Source: JADJMO01 sp016794445
GTDB taxonomy: Bacteria > Myxococcota_A > Polyangia > Polyangiales > JADJMO01
Direction: 5' to 3'
Length of the DNA stretch: 64,000 nt
NCBI GenBank assembly: GCA_016794445.1
Contig: JAEUKC010000038.1
Coordinates: forward strand, 1-64,000
The notes under the pieces are model-generated. The model saw only the letters and a program-made list of their open reading frames with translations. It ran no database searches and had not been told where the DNA came from. Made by a program: the position numbers and the translations under genes. Each line of letters begins with the position of its first letter. Position 1 is the first letter of the stretch. Shown here piece after piece: positions 10,074 to 20,669 of the stretch.

Positions 10074-10723
10074 TGCCCACCGGGAAGCGCCGCGAGCGTC
10101 TCGCGCACGCCGGGGTAGCCGAGGAAGAACCACTTCCACCAGCCGAACATCATCGTCAGGTGACCGACGAAGATGAACGTGTGGCTCCACATCTCCACGC
10201 GATCGGAGCGCTCGCTCCAGTAGCGGTGCCAGTGGAACACCTCGTCGATCAGGCTGTAGACGAACGACATGATCGTCAGCACCATCGCCGGGATCCAGAA
10301 GGCGCCCCGGTTCTGGTAGGCGGCGCACAGGAACACGCAGCTGCCGATGCCGCAGAAGATCGTCACGTGGTGCACGAGCCCCTCGGCCCGCGCGATGACC
10401 TCCTTGTAGACGGTGCGGTGACCGATCGTGTCGACCGCGATGGCGCCGGCGAAGATCGCCGCACCGATCGGCACCATCCACGCCTCGGCGGGGAAGTGCA
10501 CGTGCGCGTGCCGACCGAACAAGAGGAAGCCCGCGGTCGAGCCGAAGAGCCCCACCATCAGGCCGACCCACGCGACGTAGACGAGCCAGTCGTCCCGACG
10601 GAACGCGCGGAACAGGGAGAAATAGGTGACGAGCGCGCCCCGGGTGGATTCAGGGATCGGCTGCGTGGCGGGTGCTCGCTCCGCCGCGACCGGCGCGGTG
10701 AGCTCAGACTGGAAGGACGTCAT
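10070..10723 (-). CDS. Uncharacterised His-rich multi-pass membrane protein of the carotenoid operon
   Basis: 217 residues with a Thr/Pro-rich cytoplasmic start and about five hydrophobic segments (roughly residues 45-70, 82-102, 115-138, 143-165, 178-205). Histidines and acids cluster near the membrane edges: GRHAHVHF, DTIGH, EGLVHH, DEVFHWHRYW and WSHTFIFVGH. Such spacing recalls membrane di-metal oxygenases or haem proteins, but it does not match the HxxxH/HxxHH box order of desaturases or the CarF family. It begins inside the crtB coding end (20-base overlap) and its stop overlaps the carH start, so it is translated with both. Function unknown; a carotenoid-modifying or light/redox role is inferred from position. 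Confidence 0.8.
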   Translation of the reverse strand: MTSFQSELTAPVAAERAPATQPIPESTRGALVTYFSLFRAFRRDDWLVYVAWVGLMVGLFGSTAGFLLFGRHAHVHFPAEAWMVPIGAAIFAGAIAVDTIGHRTVYKEVIARAEGLVHHVTIFCGIGSCVFLCAAYQNRGAFWIPAMVLTIMSFVYSLIDEVFHWHRYWSERSDRVEMWSHTFIFVGHLTMMFGWWKWFFLGYPGVRETLAALPGGQ

Positions 10724-11641
10724 GGGGGAACCCGAGGACGCGATCGGGGGTGACGATCGCGCGGCGACGGAGCAACCGAGCGGGGAGCTCGGCCAGGGTG
10801 AGGACGACGGCGAGGAGCACGAGCGCGAGCTTGTGCAGGAGCGGCACGAAGGCGCGGCCGCGGAACGGATCGAACGCGCGCCGACGCAGGATCGCGCCGA
10901 TGGCCGCGTACACCTGGCGCGCGACGCGGATGCCGAGGGCGGGTCGGAGCCCGAGCGCCGGCAGCCCGCGGTCGGCGGAGCGGTAGTAGCGCTCGGCGAG
11001 CGCGAGGAGCGTGGCCACGGTGCGCTGGACGGCCGCGCGCGTGGGTGAACCCTCGGCCGGCGGGCGCTCGAGCGACGTGCCGAGCATCTCGCTCGGCAGG
11101 TACACGCGGCCGTCGGCGAGGTCTTCCTCCACGTCGCGGCACACGTTGGTGAGCTGCATCGCGATGCCGAGGTGGGCGGCGTTACGGAGCGCGCCCGGCT
11201 CGCTGACCCCGAGCACGTGGCAGGCCATGAGCCCGACGACCCCCGCGACGCGGAAGCAGTAGAGCTCGAGGTCCGCGAGGGTGACGTACCGCGCGCGGAG
11301 CACGTCCATCTCCATGCCCGCGAGCAGCTCCTCGGGGTAGGCGCGCGGGATCCGCCGCGCGCGCACGAGGTCGGCGAACGCCGCGAGGATCGGGCTCTCC
11401 GGAGCGCCCCCGTACACCTCGTCGAGCTCGCCCCGCAGGCGCGCGAGGGCCGCGGGGCGCTCGGCGCGGGGCGCGAGATCGATGGCGTCGTCCACGTGGC
11501 GGCACCACGCGTAGAGGACGGCCATCTCGTCGCGGCGGGCGGCGGGCAGCAGGTGCGAGGCCAGCGCGAAGCTCTTGGACTTCGTCGCCAGCGTCTCCTT
11601 CGCCAGCGCGACGGCGCCGGGCGAGAGCGGGACGGCCAGGG

Positions 11642-11645
<4 letters not shown>
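10704..11645 (-). CDS. crtB: Phytoene synthase
   Basis: Joins two geranylgeranyl diphosphates to give phytoene. Both Asp-rich Mg2+/diphosphate motifs are present: HVDDAID (D52, D53, D56) and NVCRDVEEDLADGRVYLP. The 313-residue length fits the trans-isoprenyl diphosphate synthase family. The GTG at 11645 overlaps the crtI stop as GTGA, supporting this start. A hydrophobic C-terminal stretch (KLALVLLAVVLTLAEL) could attach it to the membrane where its product partitions. Confidence 0.95.
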
Positions 11646-13169
<1,524 letters not shown>

Positions 13170-13177
<8 letters not shown>

Positions 13178-14210
13178 AGCTCTGCTCCAGGGTGCGAAGA
13201 TCACGGACGAGGGACTCGAGCTTGGCGCTCGGCCCCGGTTGGTGGACGGCGAGGTGGTCGCGCAGCCGCGCGATCGCCGCGTCGAGCCGCGCGCGCGGGG
13301 CCCGCTTCCAGGCCAGGTCGACGTGCGCGCGGAACGCGTCGAGGAAGTGATCGAGGTTCTTCTGGGTGGCGAGCGCGCGCTGCAGCGAGCGCACGGTGAG
13401 CTCGTCGGCCGACTCGGCGAGGAAGGCCCACGGCCAGGTCAAGCGGGCGGCGCCGAGGTCCTCGAGCGCCTTGGCCCGGCGCGCGGGCGAGGTGACCGAC
13501 CCGAGGTCGTCGAGGGTCTGCAGGGCGATCCCCGCCTCGCGCCCGAGCAGCCCGAGCGCCTTCACCGTCTCGGGTGGGGCGTCGGCGGCGAGGGCCCCGA
13601 GCCGGAGCGAGAGCTCGAGCAGGCTCCCCGTCTTGAGGCGCGTCGAGAGCAGCACCGCGGCGGGGAGCTCGCGCGGCGAGACCTCGTGCACGCGCACGCC
13701 GAGGTCGAGCGCCTGACCGTGGTGACAGCGGAGCATGGTCGACGACACCTCGGCGTGCATGGCCGCGAGCACGGGCGGCGCGAGGGGGAGCCGGGAGAGC
13801 GCGACCAGCGGCCAGAAATACAGCCAGTTTCCGGCGTTGAGCGCGACCGGCACGCCGTGGGTCACGTGCAGCGCGGGGGCGCCGCGGCGCTCGGTGGCCT
13901 CGTCCTCGATGTCGTCGACGACGAGCGAGCCCGCGTGGAGCATCTCGACGAGCTGCGGCAGCTCGGGCGGCAGCTCCGGCGACCCGGGGCGGCGCGCGAT
14001 CGCGTACCCGTAGGCCACGAGCCGCGCGCGGACCTCCTTGCCGGGGCGGGCGAGCACGTCGGCGAGCGGGCCATGGAGCACCCGGCGCGCGAGCGCGAGC
14101 GCGTCGTCGTCCTCCTCGTCGAGCAGGCGGGAGAGCTCGCCGAACGACAGCTGCTCGTCGAGCATCGCGCGCAGCACGGGGAGGCGTTCTCGAAGGGCGG
14201 GAGCGTTCAT
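13170..14210 (-). CDS. crtE: Geranylgeranyl/polyprenyl diphosphate synthase
   Basis: A trans-isoprenyl diphosphate synthase of 346 residues supplying the C20 precursor. The first Asp-rich motif is intact (VVDDIEDEATERRG, Asp at 99, 100 and 103). The second reads LQTLDDLGS, so it keeps DD but lacks the last Asp of the usual DDxxD. That may shift chain-length control or Mg2+ binding and is worth noting, though the context still argues for GGPP synthesis. The ATG at 14210 overlaps the crtY stop as ATGA. Confidence 0.9.
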
Positions 14211-15352
14211 GCCGACAGGACCTCCGCGAGGGCCGCGCGGAGGGAGACCCCGCGCGGAGGACGACCGAGGAACACCCGCGCGCGATCGGTGCGCGTGGTG
14301 GTGAGCGCGTAGAAGCGGCGGATGGTGGCCGGCGGGAGCCGGTGGAACCGCTCCATCACGTCGCGGCGGTGCTGCGGCGGCGTGACGGCGAACAGCAGCC
14401 GGTTCAAGAGCAGCGCGAACCGGAGCTGGCTCCGGTGCTCGTCGAGCAGACGGTCGAGCGCGGGCCCGAACACGCCGTCGGGACCCGAGCGCGCGACGTG
14501 GAGCGCGAGCCGGAGCGCGACGGGGAACGAGTAGCCGGTGGTCGGGTGGAAGAAGCCGCCGCGATAGCCGGCGACGAGCGGGCCGCGCGTCGGCGTCGGG
14601 ACCGTGAGGGTGAGGGGCAGCGGCAAGCACCCCTGCTCCTGCCGCTCCACATGGGAGATCTCGAGCCCGAGCCGCACCGCGTAGCCGATCACGTCTGCGC
14701 GCACGCCGGCCACGTCGAGCGCGGCGTCCGACGAGAAGAACGTGTCCTCGACCAGCACCCGATCGGGGGCGAGCGGCAGCACGTAGAGGAAGCGCAGCCC
14801 GTCGGTCTGGGCGACGGTGGCGTCCATCAGCATCGGGCGCGCGAGCCGGTGCGGCCGGGCGAGCGCGAGCTCGAGGCCGACGAACTTCTGGTAGCCGGTG
14901 GCACCCTCGAGCACGAGGCCTTCGGGTCCCCGCGCGTCGACGACGCACTCTGCCTCCAGCACGCGCCCATCGGCGAGGGTGACCACCCGCTCGCCGAGCG
15001 CGACCACCTCCGCGCCGAAGAGGAGCGACGACCCAGGGGCCGCGGCGAAGCTCTCGGCCACCACCGCGTGGAGGCGCGGGGAGTCGATCGACGCGTACGG
15101 ACTGTCGAAGGTTCGACGAAGATCGGGGAACGCCACGTCGAAGCCGTTCCACCGTGCGACCACCAGCGGATCGACGAAGGCACGCGCCTCCTCGGGGACG
15201 TCGTCGGCGTGGAACGACCAGAGGTGATTTCCCCCTATTTTTCCCGATCTCTCGACGATGGCGAGGCGCGCCGAGGGACGCAGCGCGCGAAGCGCGAGCG
15301 CTATCAGGGCGCTCTGCAACCCTCCACCGACCAGGACGAAATCGAACTTCAT
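14207..15352 (-). CDS. crtY: Lycopene beta-cyclase
   Basis: A CrtY-type flavoprotein: an N-terminal dinucleotide-binding motif FVLVGGGLQSALIA (about residues 5-18), then the cyclase-family blocks FLYVLPL, VLVEDTFFS and GYRGGFFHPTTGYSFPVA. It makes beta-ionone rings from lycopene, so the end product is probably a beta-carotene derivative. The ATG at 15352 is preceded by GGAG; a GTG at 15361 is possible. It is the first gene of the six-gene operon, and the promoter/operator region lies 20-70 bases upstream. Confidence 0.9.
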   Translation of the reverse strand: MKFDFVLVGGGLQSALIALALRALRPSARLAIVERSGKIGGNHLWSFHADDVPEEARAFVDPLVVARWNGFDVAFPDLRRTFDSPYASIDSPRLHAVVAESFAAAPGSSLLFGAEVVALGERVVTLADGRVLEAECVVDARGPEGLVLEGATGYQKFVGLELALARPHRLARPMLMDATVAQTDGLRFLYVLPLAPDRVLVEDTFFSSDAALDVAGVRADVIGYAVRLGLEISHVERQEQGCLPLPLTLTVPTPTRGPLVAGYRGGFFHPTTGYSFPVALRLALHVARSGPDGVFGPALDRLLDEHRSQLRFALLLNRLLFAVTPPQHRRDVMERFHRLPPATIRRFYALTTTRTDRARVFLGRPPRGVSLRAALAEVLSA

Positions 15353-15373
15353 GGGCTCCACCGAGGTCCGCTG

Positions 15374-15401
15374 TTGACTAACTCTTGTCCAATGTTATTG
15401 T
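15374..15401 (+). promoter_or_regulatory. Candidate divergent promoter of the ABC exporter unit
   Basis: TTGACT (15374-15379) and TATTGT (15396-15401), 16 bases apart, form a plus-strand housekeeping-type promoter overlapping the crt promoter head-on. The start site would fall near 15408, which is downstream of the only ATG (15392) of the ATPase gene. Either that gene uses a later start such as the TTG at 15413, or this promoter call is wrong. Confidence 0.4.
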
Positions 15402-16144
15402 CTAACCTTCCCTTGTCAAGCTCGACTCTGCAACCCGACCTCGCCCTCCGTGTCGAAGGTCTCGAGAAGCGCCTCGGCGACACGCACGCCGTGGCGGGCA
15501 TCGACCTCCGCGTCGCGCGCGGCGAGGTGGTCGGGCTCCTCGGGCCGAACGGCGCCGGCAAGACCACGCTGCTCCACCTCTGCGCGGGCCTGCTCGCGCC
15601 CGACCGCGGGTGCATCACCATCGCGGGCCAGATCGACCCGCGGAGGCCGAAGTCCCGCGCGCTCCTCGGCTTCGCGCCGCAGTCGACCGCGCTCTACGAC
15701 GAGCTCTCAGTCGAGGAGAACCTCTCCTTCTTCGGCCGCGTCCACGGCCTCACCGGCGCGCGGCTCGAGGTCGCGGTCGAGGAGGGGCTCGCGATGAGCC
15801 GGCTCGGCGAGCGCCGCCGCGCCCGGGTCGGCACGCTCTCGGGCGGCATGCGCCGGCGGCTCCACGTGGCGACGGCGGTCGTGCACGCCCCCACGCTGCT
15901 CCTGCTCGACGAGCCCACCGTCGGCGTCGACCCCGACTCGCGGAGCCACATCCTCTCGGCCATCGAGCGGCTCAAGTCGCGCGGGGTCGCCGTCGTCTAC
16001 GCCTCGCACCACCTCGACGAGATCGCGCGCCTGTCCGACCGGGTGCTGTTCCTCGCCCAGGGCCGCGTGCACCAGGAGGAGACCGACAAGAGCTCGGCCG
16101 AGCTCGAGCACGCGATGTCCCTCCTGCCGCGGGGGAACGCATGA
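15392..16144 (+). CDS. ABC transporter ATP-binding protein
   Basis: A complete ABC ATPase (250 residues from the ATG): Walker A GPNGAGKTT, signature LSGGMRRRL, Walker B LLLLDEPTVGVDP and H-loop YASHH. It is of the drug/polysaccharide exporter (CcmA/DrrA-like) type. The ATG lies within the operator array and upstream of the predicted transcription start, so the TTG at 15413 may be the real start. The stop overlaps the permease start as ATGA. Divergence from the crt operon suggests co-regulation with pigment synthesis. Confidence 0.9.
   Translation: MLLSNLPLSSSTLQPDLALRVEGLEKRLGDTHAVAGIDLRVARGEVVGLLGPNGAGKTTLLHLCAGLLAPDRGCITIAGQIDPRRPKSRALLGFAPQSTALYDELSVEENLSFFGRVHGLTGARLEVAVEEGLAMSRLGERRRARVGTLSGGMRRRLHVATAVVHAPTLLLLDEPTVGVDPDSRSHILSAIERLKSRGVAVVYASHHLDEIARLSDRVLFLAQGRVHQEETDKSSAELEHAMSLLPRGNA
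15393..15419 (-). promoter_or_regulatory. Candidate promoter of the crt operon
   Basis: On the minus strand TTGACA (15419-15414, a perfect -35) is followed after 16 bases by TAACAT (15398-15393, four of six matches to TATAAT). Transcription would start near 15386, giving a leader of about 34 bases before crtY. Two of the CarH-like motifs sit inside this promoter. Confidence 0.55.
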
Positions 16145-17199
16145 GGACGGTGCTCCTGCTCGCGGAGAAGGACCTGCGCCTGCTCGTGCGCGATCGCGGC
16201 GCGCTGTTCTGGGCGTGCGTGTTCCCGCTGATCTTCGCGACCCTGTTCGGAGCCATCTACCCGCACGAGACACGCGAGCGGCGGATCGTGGTCGCGGTGG
16301 TGGATCAGGCCCAGGACCCCGCGTCGAAGCAGCTCGCGCAAGGCCTCGCCGCCCAGGGCCTCACGCTCGACCCGAGCCGCTCGGCGGACGATGCCTCGCT
16401 GCGCGTGCGCCGTGGCGAGGCCGCCGCGATGCTGGTGGTGCCCGCCGCCTTCGCGACCGGCGCGCCCCTCGCGCTGGGGGTCGATCCCACCAAGGGCGCC
16501 GAGGCCGCGTGGATCGAGGGCGCCCTCGCCAAGGGCCTGCTCTCGCCGGGGTGCGCGCTCGCGCCGATCGAGCGTCGCCCCATCGCGGACATCGTCGCGC
16601 CCCGCACGGGGTTCGAGCTCGCCTTCCCCGCCGCCGTGCTGTGGGGCCTCATCGGCTGCGCCGGCGCGTTCGCCGCGGCCACCGTCGCCGAGCGCCGCTC
16701 CGGCACGCACCTGCGACTGCGGAGCGCGCCCATCCGCCCCATCACCCTCTTGCTCGGCAAGCTCGTCGCCTGCCTCATCGCCTGCACCGTCGACGCGACG
16801 GTGCTGCTGATCGCCGCGCGGGTCTTCTTCGGCGTGCGCGTCGAGAAGTTCCTGGGCTTGCCTGTGGCCATCGTGTGCTGCGCAGCGTGCTTCGCTGGCA
16901 TCACCGTGCTCCTCGGCTCGATCGGCCGCACCGAGCAGGCCGTCGGCGGCGCCTCGTGGGCCACGCTGCTCCTGCTCGCCATGGTCGGCGGCGCCATGGT
17001 CCCCCTCTCGGTCATGCCCGCCTGGATGCGCGCCGCGAGCTGCGTCTCCCCGGTGCGCTGGGGCATCTCCGCGCTCGAGGGCGCCACGTTCCGCGGCCTC
17101 TCGGTCGCCGAGCTCCTCCCCTCCTGCATCGTCCTCGTCGGCTTCGGTCTCGTCTCGATCTTGTGCGGCGCCGCCCTCGCGCGCCGGGAAAGCGCCTGA
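16141..17199 (+). CDS. ABC-2 type transporter permease
   Basis: 352 residues with the ABC-2 layout. One N-terminal membrane segment (ALFWACVFPLIFATLFGAIY, about residues 22-41) is followed by a soluble loop to about residue 155, then five hydrophobic segments including a conserved GGAMVPLSVMPAWM loop before the last helix. It pairs with the upstream ATPase, one membrane subunit per half-transporter. The substrate is unknown; export of a lipid-like or carotenoid-glycoside compound is inferred from the glycosyltransferase just downstream. Confidence 0.88.
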   Translation: MRTVLLLAEKDLRLLVRDRGALFWACVFPLIFATLFGAIYPHETRERRIVVAVVDQAQDPASKQLAQGLAAQGLTLDPSRSADDASLRVRRGEAAAMLVVPAAFATGAPLALGVDPTKGAEAAWIEGALAKGLLSPGCALAPIERRPIADIVAPRTGFELAFPAAVLWGLIGCAGAFAAATVAERRSGTHLRLRSAPIRPITLLLGKLVACLIACTVDATVLLIAARVFFGVRVEKFLGLPVAIVCCAACFAGITVLLGSIGRTEQAVGGASWATLLLLAMVGGAMVPLSVMPAWMRAASCVSPVRWGISALEGATFRGLSVAELLPSCIVLVGFGLVSILCGAALARRESA

Positions 17200-17201
17200 G
17201 C

Positions 17202-18443
17202 ATGCGTCGAATCCTGTTCCTCTGCGAGCACGTCACCTGGTCCCAGATCGTCCGCAGCCTCGTGCTCGCGCGCGGCCTCGATCGTCGCGAGTTCGACGTG
17301 CACTTCGCCTGCGGCACGTACGACCCGCGCCTGTTCGACGACGCGACCCTCGCGCCCGAGCGCATGACGCGGTGGCCGCTCGCCTCGATCGACCCGAAGA
17401 AGATCGAAGCCTCGCTCGCCAGCGGCGACCGCCTCTACGAGCGCTCGGTGCTCTCGTCCTACGTCGACGACGAGCGGCGCCTGTTCGACCAGGTGAAGCC
17501 CGACCTCGTCGTCTCCGACCTGCGCTGGTCCACGGCTATCTCCGCCCCGCTCGCCGGCGTGCCGTGCGCGACGGTGGTGAACGCGTTCTGGAGCCCGCAC
17601 GCGATCCGCGAGCGCTTCCCCCTCCCCGACCACCCGGTGCTCAAGCTGGTCGGCATCCCGATGGCCGAGAAGTACTTCCCGATGGCGCTGCCCAAGGTGC
17701 TCGCGCACTTCGCCAAGCCGGTGAACGAGCTCCGCAAGAAGCACCGCCTCCCGGAGATCGGCAGCCTGCACGAGGTGATCACCTGGGGCGACCGCACGCT
17801 CTACCCGGACGACGCCTCGCTCGTCCCGCTCTCGAAGCACGACCCGCGTCGCGTGTTCCTCGGCCCGATCCTGTGGTCGCCGAACGTGGCCACCCCCGCC
17901 GACTTCGACGAGCTCGGGCGCACGCGGCCCCTCGTCTACGCGACCCTCGGCTCCTCGGGCGACGTCAGCGCGCTCCCGGCGGTGATCGACGCGCTCGGGC
18001 GCCTGCCCGTCGACGCGCTCGTGGCCACCGCGGGCCGCGCCAGGCCGAAGGTCGTGCCCCCCAACGTGCGCGTGGTCGACATGGTGCCCGGCGACCTCGT
18101 CGCGCGCCGCGCCGCGCTGGTGATCTGCAACGGCGGCGCGAGCACCGCGTACCAGGCGATCGCCGAGGGCGCGCCGGTCGTGGGGATCCCGAGCAACCTC
18201 GACCAGTTCCTGGCCATGACGGCGATCCGCGACGCCGGCGCGGGGCTCATGCTCCGCGCGAGCACGGTGGCCTCGGGCGCGGTCCGCGAGGCGGTCGTCC
18301 GCGTGCTCTCGGAGTCGAGCTTCAAGGAGCGCGCCGTCGAGCTCGGCCACTCGTTCGCGCGGCACGACGTCCACGCGCGGTTCCGCGCGGTGGTCGACGA
18401 GCTCACGGTCGCGCGGCCCTACGCCGCGGCGGGGGTGGGCTGA
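17202..18443 (+). CDS. GT1-family (MGT/CrtX-like) glycosyltransferase
   Basis: A 413-residue UGT-like enzyme. The N-terminal acceptor half starts ILFLCEHVTWSQIVRSL, and the C-terminal donor half has VYATLGSSGD and the nucleotide-sugar block CNGGASTAYQAIAEGAPVVGIPSNLDQF. CrtX-type members glucosylate hydroxylated carotenoids, and Polyangiales make carotenoid glycosides, so a pigment acceptor is plausible. No carotenoid hydroxylase is recognised nearby, so this stays a guess. It starts 2 bases after the permease stop and abuts the next gene as TGATG. Confidence 0.82.
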   Translation: MRRILFLCEHVTWSQIVRSLVLARGLDRREFDVHFACGTYDPRLFDDATLAPERMTRWPLASIDPKKIEASLASGDRLYERSVLSSYVDDERRLFDQVKPDLVVSDLRWSTAISAPLAGVPCATVVNAFWSPHAIRERFPLPDHPVLKLVGIPMAEKYFPMALPKVLAHFAKPVNELRKKHRLPEIGSLHEVITWGDRTLYPDDASLVPLSKHDPRRVFLGPILWSPNVATPADFDELGRTRPLVYATLGSSGDVSALPAVIDALGRLPVDALVATAGRARPKVVPPNVRVVDMVPGDLVARRAALVICNGGASTAYQAIAEGAPVVGIPSNLDQFLAMTAIRDAGAGLMLRASTVASGAVREAVVRVLSESSFKERAVELGHSFARHDVHARFRAVVDELTVARPYAAAGVG

Positions 18444-18964
18444 TGCGCTGGGGCCTGCCGTTCGCGGTCGCCACCTCGCTCGTCGCGGTGGAGGCCTCGG
18501 CCCTGCTTTCTGCGGGGACCTCGCTCGTCGACTTCACCGTGCACGACGCCGACGACAAGGCCTTCGCGCTCTCGGCCCTGCGTTCGGGCAAGGCGGCGCT
18601 CGTCGTCTTCGAGGACAAGGACGCGGGCGGCCAGAACAAGGCCTTCAAGGAGCGCTTCGGCGCCCTGCAGAAGACGCTCGGCGGCAAGGTCGTGCTGCTC
18701 CCCATCGCCGACGTCTCGAGCTGGAACTTCTTCCCGGCGAAGGGCTTCGTGAAGGATGCCCTCCGCGACGCCGGCAAGAAGAACGGCATCACGGTCTACG
18801 CGGACTGGAGCGGCAAGGGCAAGACCGCCCTCTCCGCGCACGCGAACCTGTCGAACCTCGTGCTGGTGGACAAGGCCGGCAAGGTGCTGTGGGCCAGCGC
18901 GGGGCAGCTGACCAAGTCGCAAGAGGACAAGCTCCTCGAACTGGTGAAGGCGGCCGCGTTGTGA
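18443..18964 (+). CDS. YtfJ-like exported redoxin-fold protein
   Basis: 173 residues: a signal peptide (to about residue 21), then a thioredoxin-like fold with VHDADDKAFALSALRSGKAALVVF and a C-terminal LVLVDKAGKVLWASAGQLT resembling the end of E. coli YtfJ. No CxxC or peroxidatic Cys is present, so classical redox chemistry is unlikely. The start overlaps the glycosyltransferase stop by one base. It ends 13 bases before the convergent rpoN stop, leaving no room for separate terminators. Confidence 0.65.
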   Translation: MRWGLPFAVATSLVAVEASALLSAGTSLVDFTVHDADDKAFALSALRSGKAALVVFEDKDAGGQNKAFKERFGALQKTLGGKVVLLPIADVSSWNFFPAKGFVKDALRDAGKKNGITVYADWSGKGKTALSAHANLSNLVLVDKAGKVLWASAGQLTKSQEDKLLELVKAAAL

Positions 18965-18977
18965 CTGGCGGCGAGAC

Positions 18978-20471
18978 CTAGAACATCCGCTTGCGCTTGC
19001 TCGAGGCGAGGATGCCGAGGACCTCGCGGTACTTGGCGACCGTGCGGCGGGCGATCTGAATGCCCTCGTTGCGCTCGAGGAGCTCGACGATCGCCTGGTC
19101 CGACAGGGGATTGTCCTTGTCCTCGCCGTCGATCAGCTTCTTGATGGCCTGCTTGACCGCCTCCGAGGCGATGTCGTCCTCGGCGGTGCGGCGGATGGCC
19201 GAGTTGAAGAAGTACTTGAGCTCGAAGAGCCCCTGCGGCGTGTGGACGTACTTGTTGGTGGTGACGCGCGAGATGGTGGACTCGTGCATGCCGACCGTCT
19301 CGGCCACGTCGCGCAGGATCATGGGCTTCAGGAAGGCGACGCCCTTCTCGAAGAACTCCTTCTGCTTGTCGACGATGCACTCGGTGACCCGGATGATCGT
19401 CTTGCGGCGCTGCTCGATGGCGCGGATCAGCCACTGGGCGTTGCGCAGCTTCTCGCCGATGAACTCCTTGGCCTGCGGATCCTTGAGCATCCGCTTGGCG
19501 AGGCCCTCGTTGATGTAGAGGCGCTGCAGGCCCTTGTCGTTGTCGACCACCACCCACTGCCCGTCGTCCTTGGTGATGTAGACGTCGGGGGTGATCGCGA
19601 TGCTCTTGTCGTCGGTCGTGGTGAAGTTGCGCGCCGGCCGGCTCTCGAGCTTCTGGATCTGCTTGGCCGCCTCGACCACCTCTTCGGGGGTGATCTTGAG
19701 GTCGCGCGCGATGGCGCCCCAGTTGCGCTTCTCCACGTTGTGCAGGTGCCGGTCGATGATGTCGATCTCGGCGTCGTCGTAGCCGTAGAGCTCGGCCTGG
19801 ACCAGCAGGCACTCGCGCAGATCGCGGCAGCAGGTGCCGACCGGGTCCATCTGCTGCATCAGCTGGATGACCTCTTCGGCGTCTTCGGGCAAGAGATCGG
19901 CCTCGTTCGCGAGGTCTTCGAGGGTGAGGTCGGGGGTGCGGGTGCCGTCTTCGCGCTCGGTGCCCCCGAGATCGAGGAAGCCCCGGTCGTCGAGGTTGCC
20001 GATGACGAGCTCCGCGAACCGGCGCTCGGCGTCGGTGAAGTCGCTGTTCTGGACCTGCCAGAGCAGGTGCTCCTCGAGCGACTCGCGGCGGGTCAGGTTC
20101 TGCTCGATCGGCGGCAGCTCGTCGAAGCCGTTGCGCTGGGAGCCGGTGGACTGCTGCTGGGTGCGGTTCTCGAGGAACTGCTCCCAGTCCACCTCGGCGA
20201 CCTGCTTGTCCTGCGCGCGGTCGGCCAGCGACTCCTTGTTGCTGTCCGCGATGTCCACGCGGTCGGGCGTGGTGAGCTCCATCTCGGCCTCGCCGGCCGC
20301 GCCCTGCTTCGGATCGGTCAGCTCGTCGGAGAGGACCGGGTTGGCCTCGAGCTCGTGGTTGATCTCGTCGCGCAGCTCCAGCTGGTTCAGCTGCAGGAGG
20401 CGAATCGCCTGCTGCAACTGGGGGGTCATCACGAGGTGCTGCCCCAGCTTGAGCTGTTGTTTGATCTCCAT
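18978..20471 (-). CDS. rpoN: RNA polymerase sigma-54 factor
   Basis: A complete 497-residue sigma-54. The N-terminal Gln/Leu-rich activator region is MEIKQQLKLGQHLVMTPQLQ onward, the acidic region II covers about residues 60-130, the core-binding and helix-turn-helix region follows, and the RpoN box ARRTVAKYRE lies near the C-terminus (about residues 476-485). The ATG at 20471 is chosen from the family N-terminus. Sigma-54 needs AAA+ activators, none of which lies in this window. Elsewhere rpoN sits next to hpf-ptsN; here about 10 kb separates them. Confidence 0.97.
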   Translation of the reverse strand: MEIKQQLKLGQHLVMTPQLQQAIRLLQLNQLELRDEINHELEANPVLSDELTDPKQGAAGEAEMELTTPDRVDIADSNKESLADRAQDKQVAEVDWEQFLENRTQQQSTGSQRNGFDELPPIEQNLTRRESLEEHLLWQVQNSDFTDAERRFAELVIGNLDDRGFLDLGGTEREDGTRTPDLTLEDLANEADLLPEDAEEVIQLMQQMDPVGTCCRDLRECLLVQAELYGYDDAEIDIIDRHLHNVEKRNWGAIARDLKITPEEVVEAAKQIQKLESRPARNFTTTDDKSIAITPDVYITKDDGQWVVVDNDKGLQRLYINEGLAKRMLKDPQAKEFIGEKLRNAQWLIRAIEQRRKTIIRVTECIVDKQKEFFEKGVAFLKPMILRDVAETVGMHESTISRVTTNKYVHTPQGLFELKYFFNSAIRRTAEDDIASEAVKQAIKKLIDGEDKDNPLSDQAIVELLERNEGIQIARRTVAKYREVLGILASSKRKRMF

Positions 20472-20669
20472 GCCGGCCCCCACCATAACACCCGCCGGGC
20501 CCCCGCCACAGGGGTGTATGCAGGTGGCGAGCCAACGCTGGATTTTGCTTGCAGTTCTGGGGGTTCGTGCTTCCTGGGTCAGTGAAGCCGAACCCGGCCC
20601 CCATCCGGCTGCTGACCGTCCCCTGCTCCTCAATCACCGAGGCGACGATGGCGAGCCCGCGCGGTCCCG

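Larger units (their letters stand above)
15372..15419. promoter_or_regulatory. Four-copy TGTnnA array, candidate CarH operator
   Basis: TGTTGA, TGTCCA, TGTCTA and TGTCAA begin at 15372, 15386, 15399 and 15414, spaced 14, 13 and 15 bases. Read on the minus strand they are TnnACA, the core reported for direct half-sites of T. thermophilus CarH, although that protein uses 11-bp spacing. They overlap both divergent promoters. Binding by the carH product of this operon is an inference. Confidence 0.5.

Noticed and set aside
15392..15412. Treating ATG 15392 as a certain start of the ABC ATPase
   Set aside because: It falls inside the operator array and upstream of the predicted transcription start. 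I kept it as the annotated start only because no other ATG exists, and noted TTG 15413.
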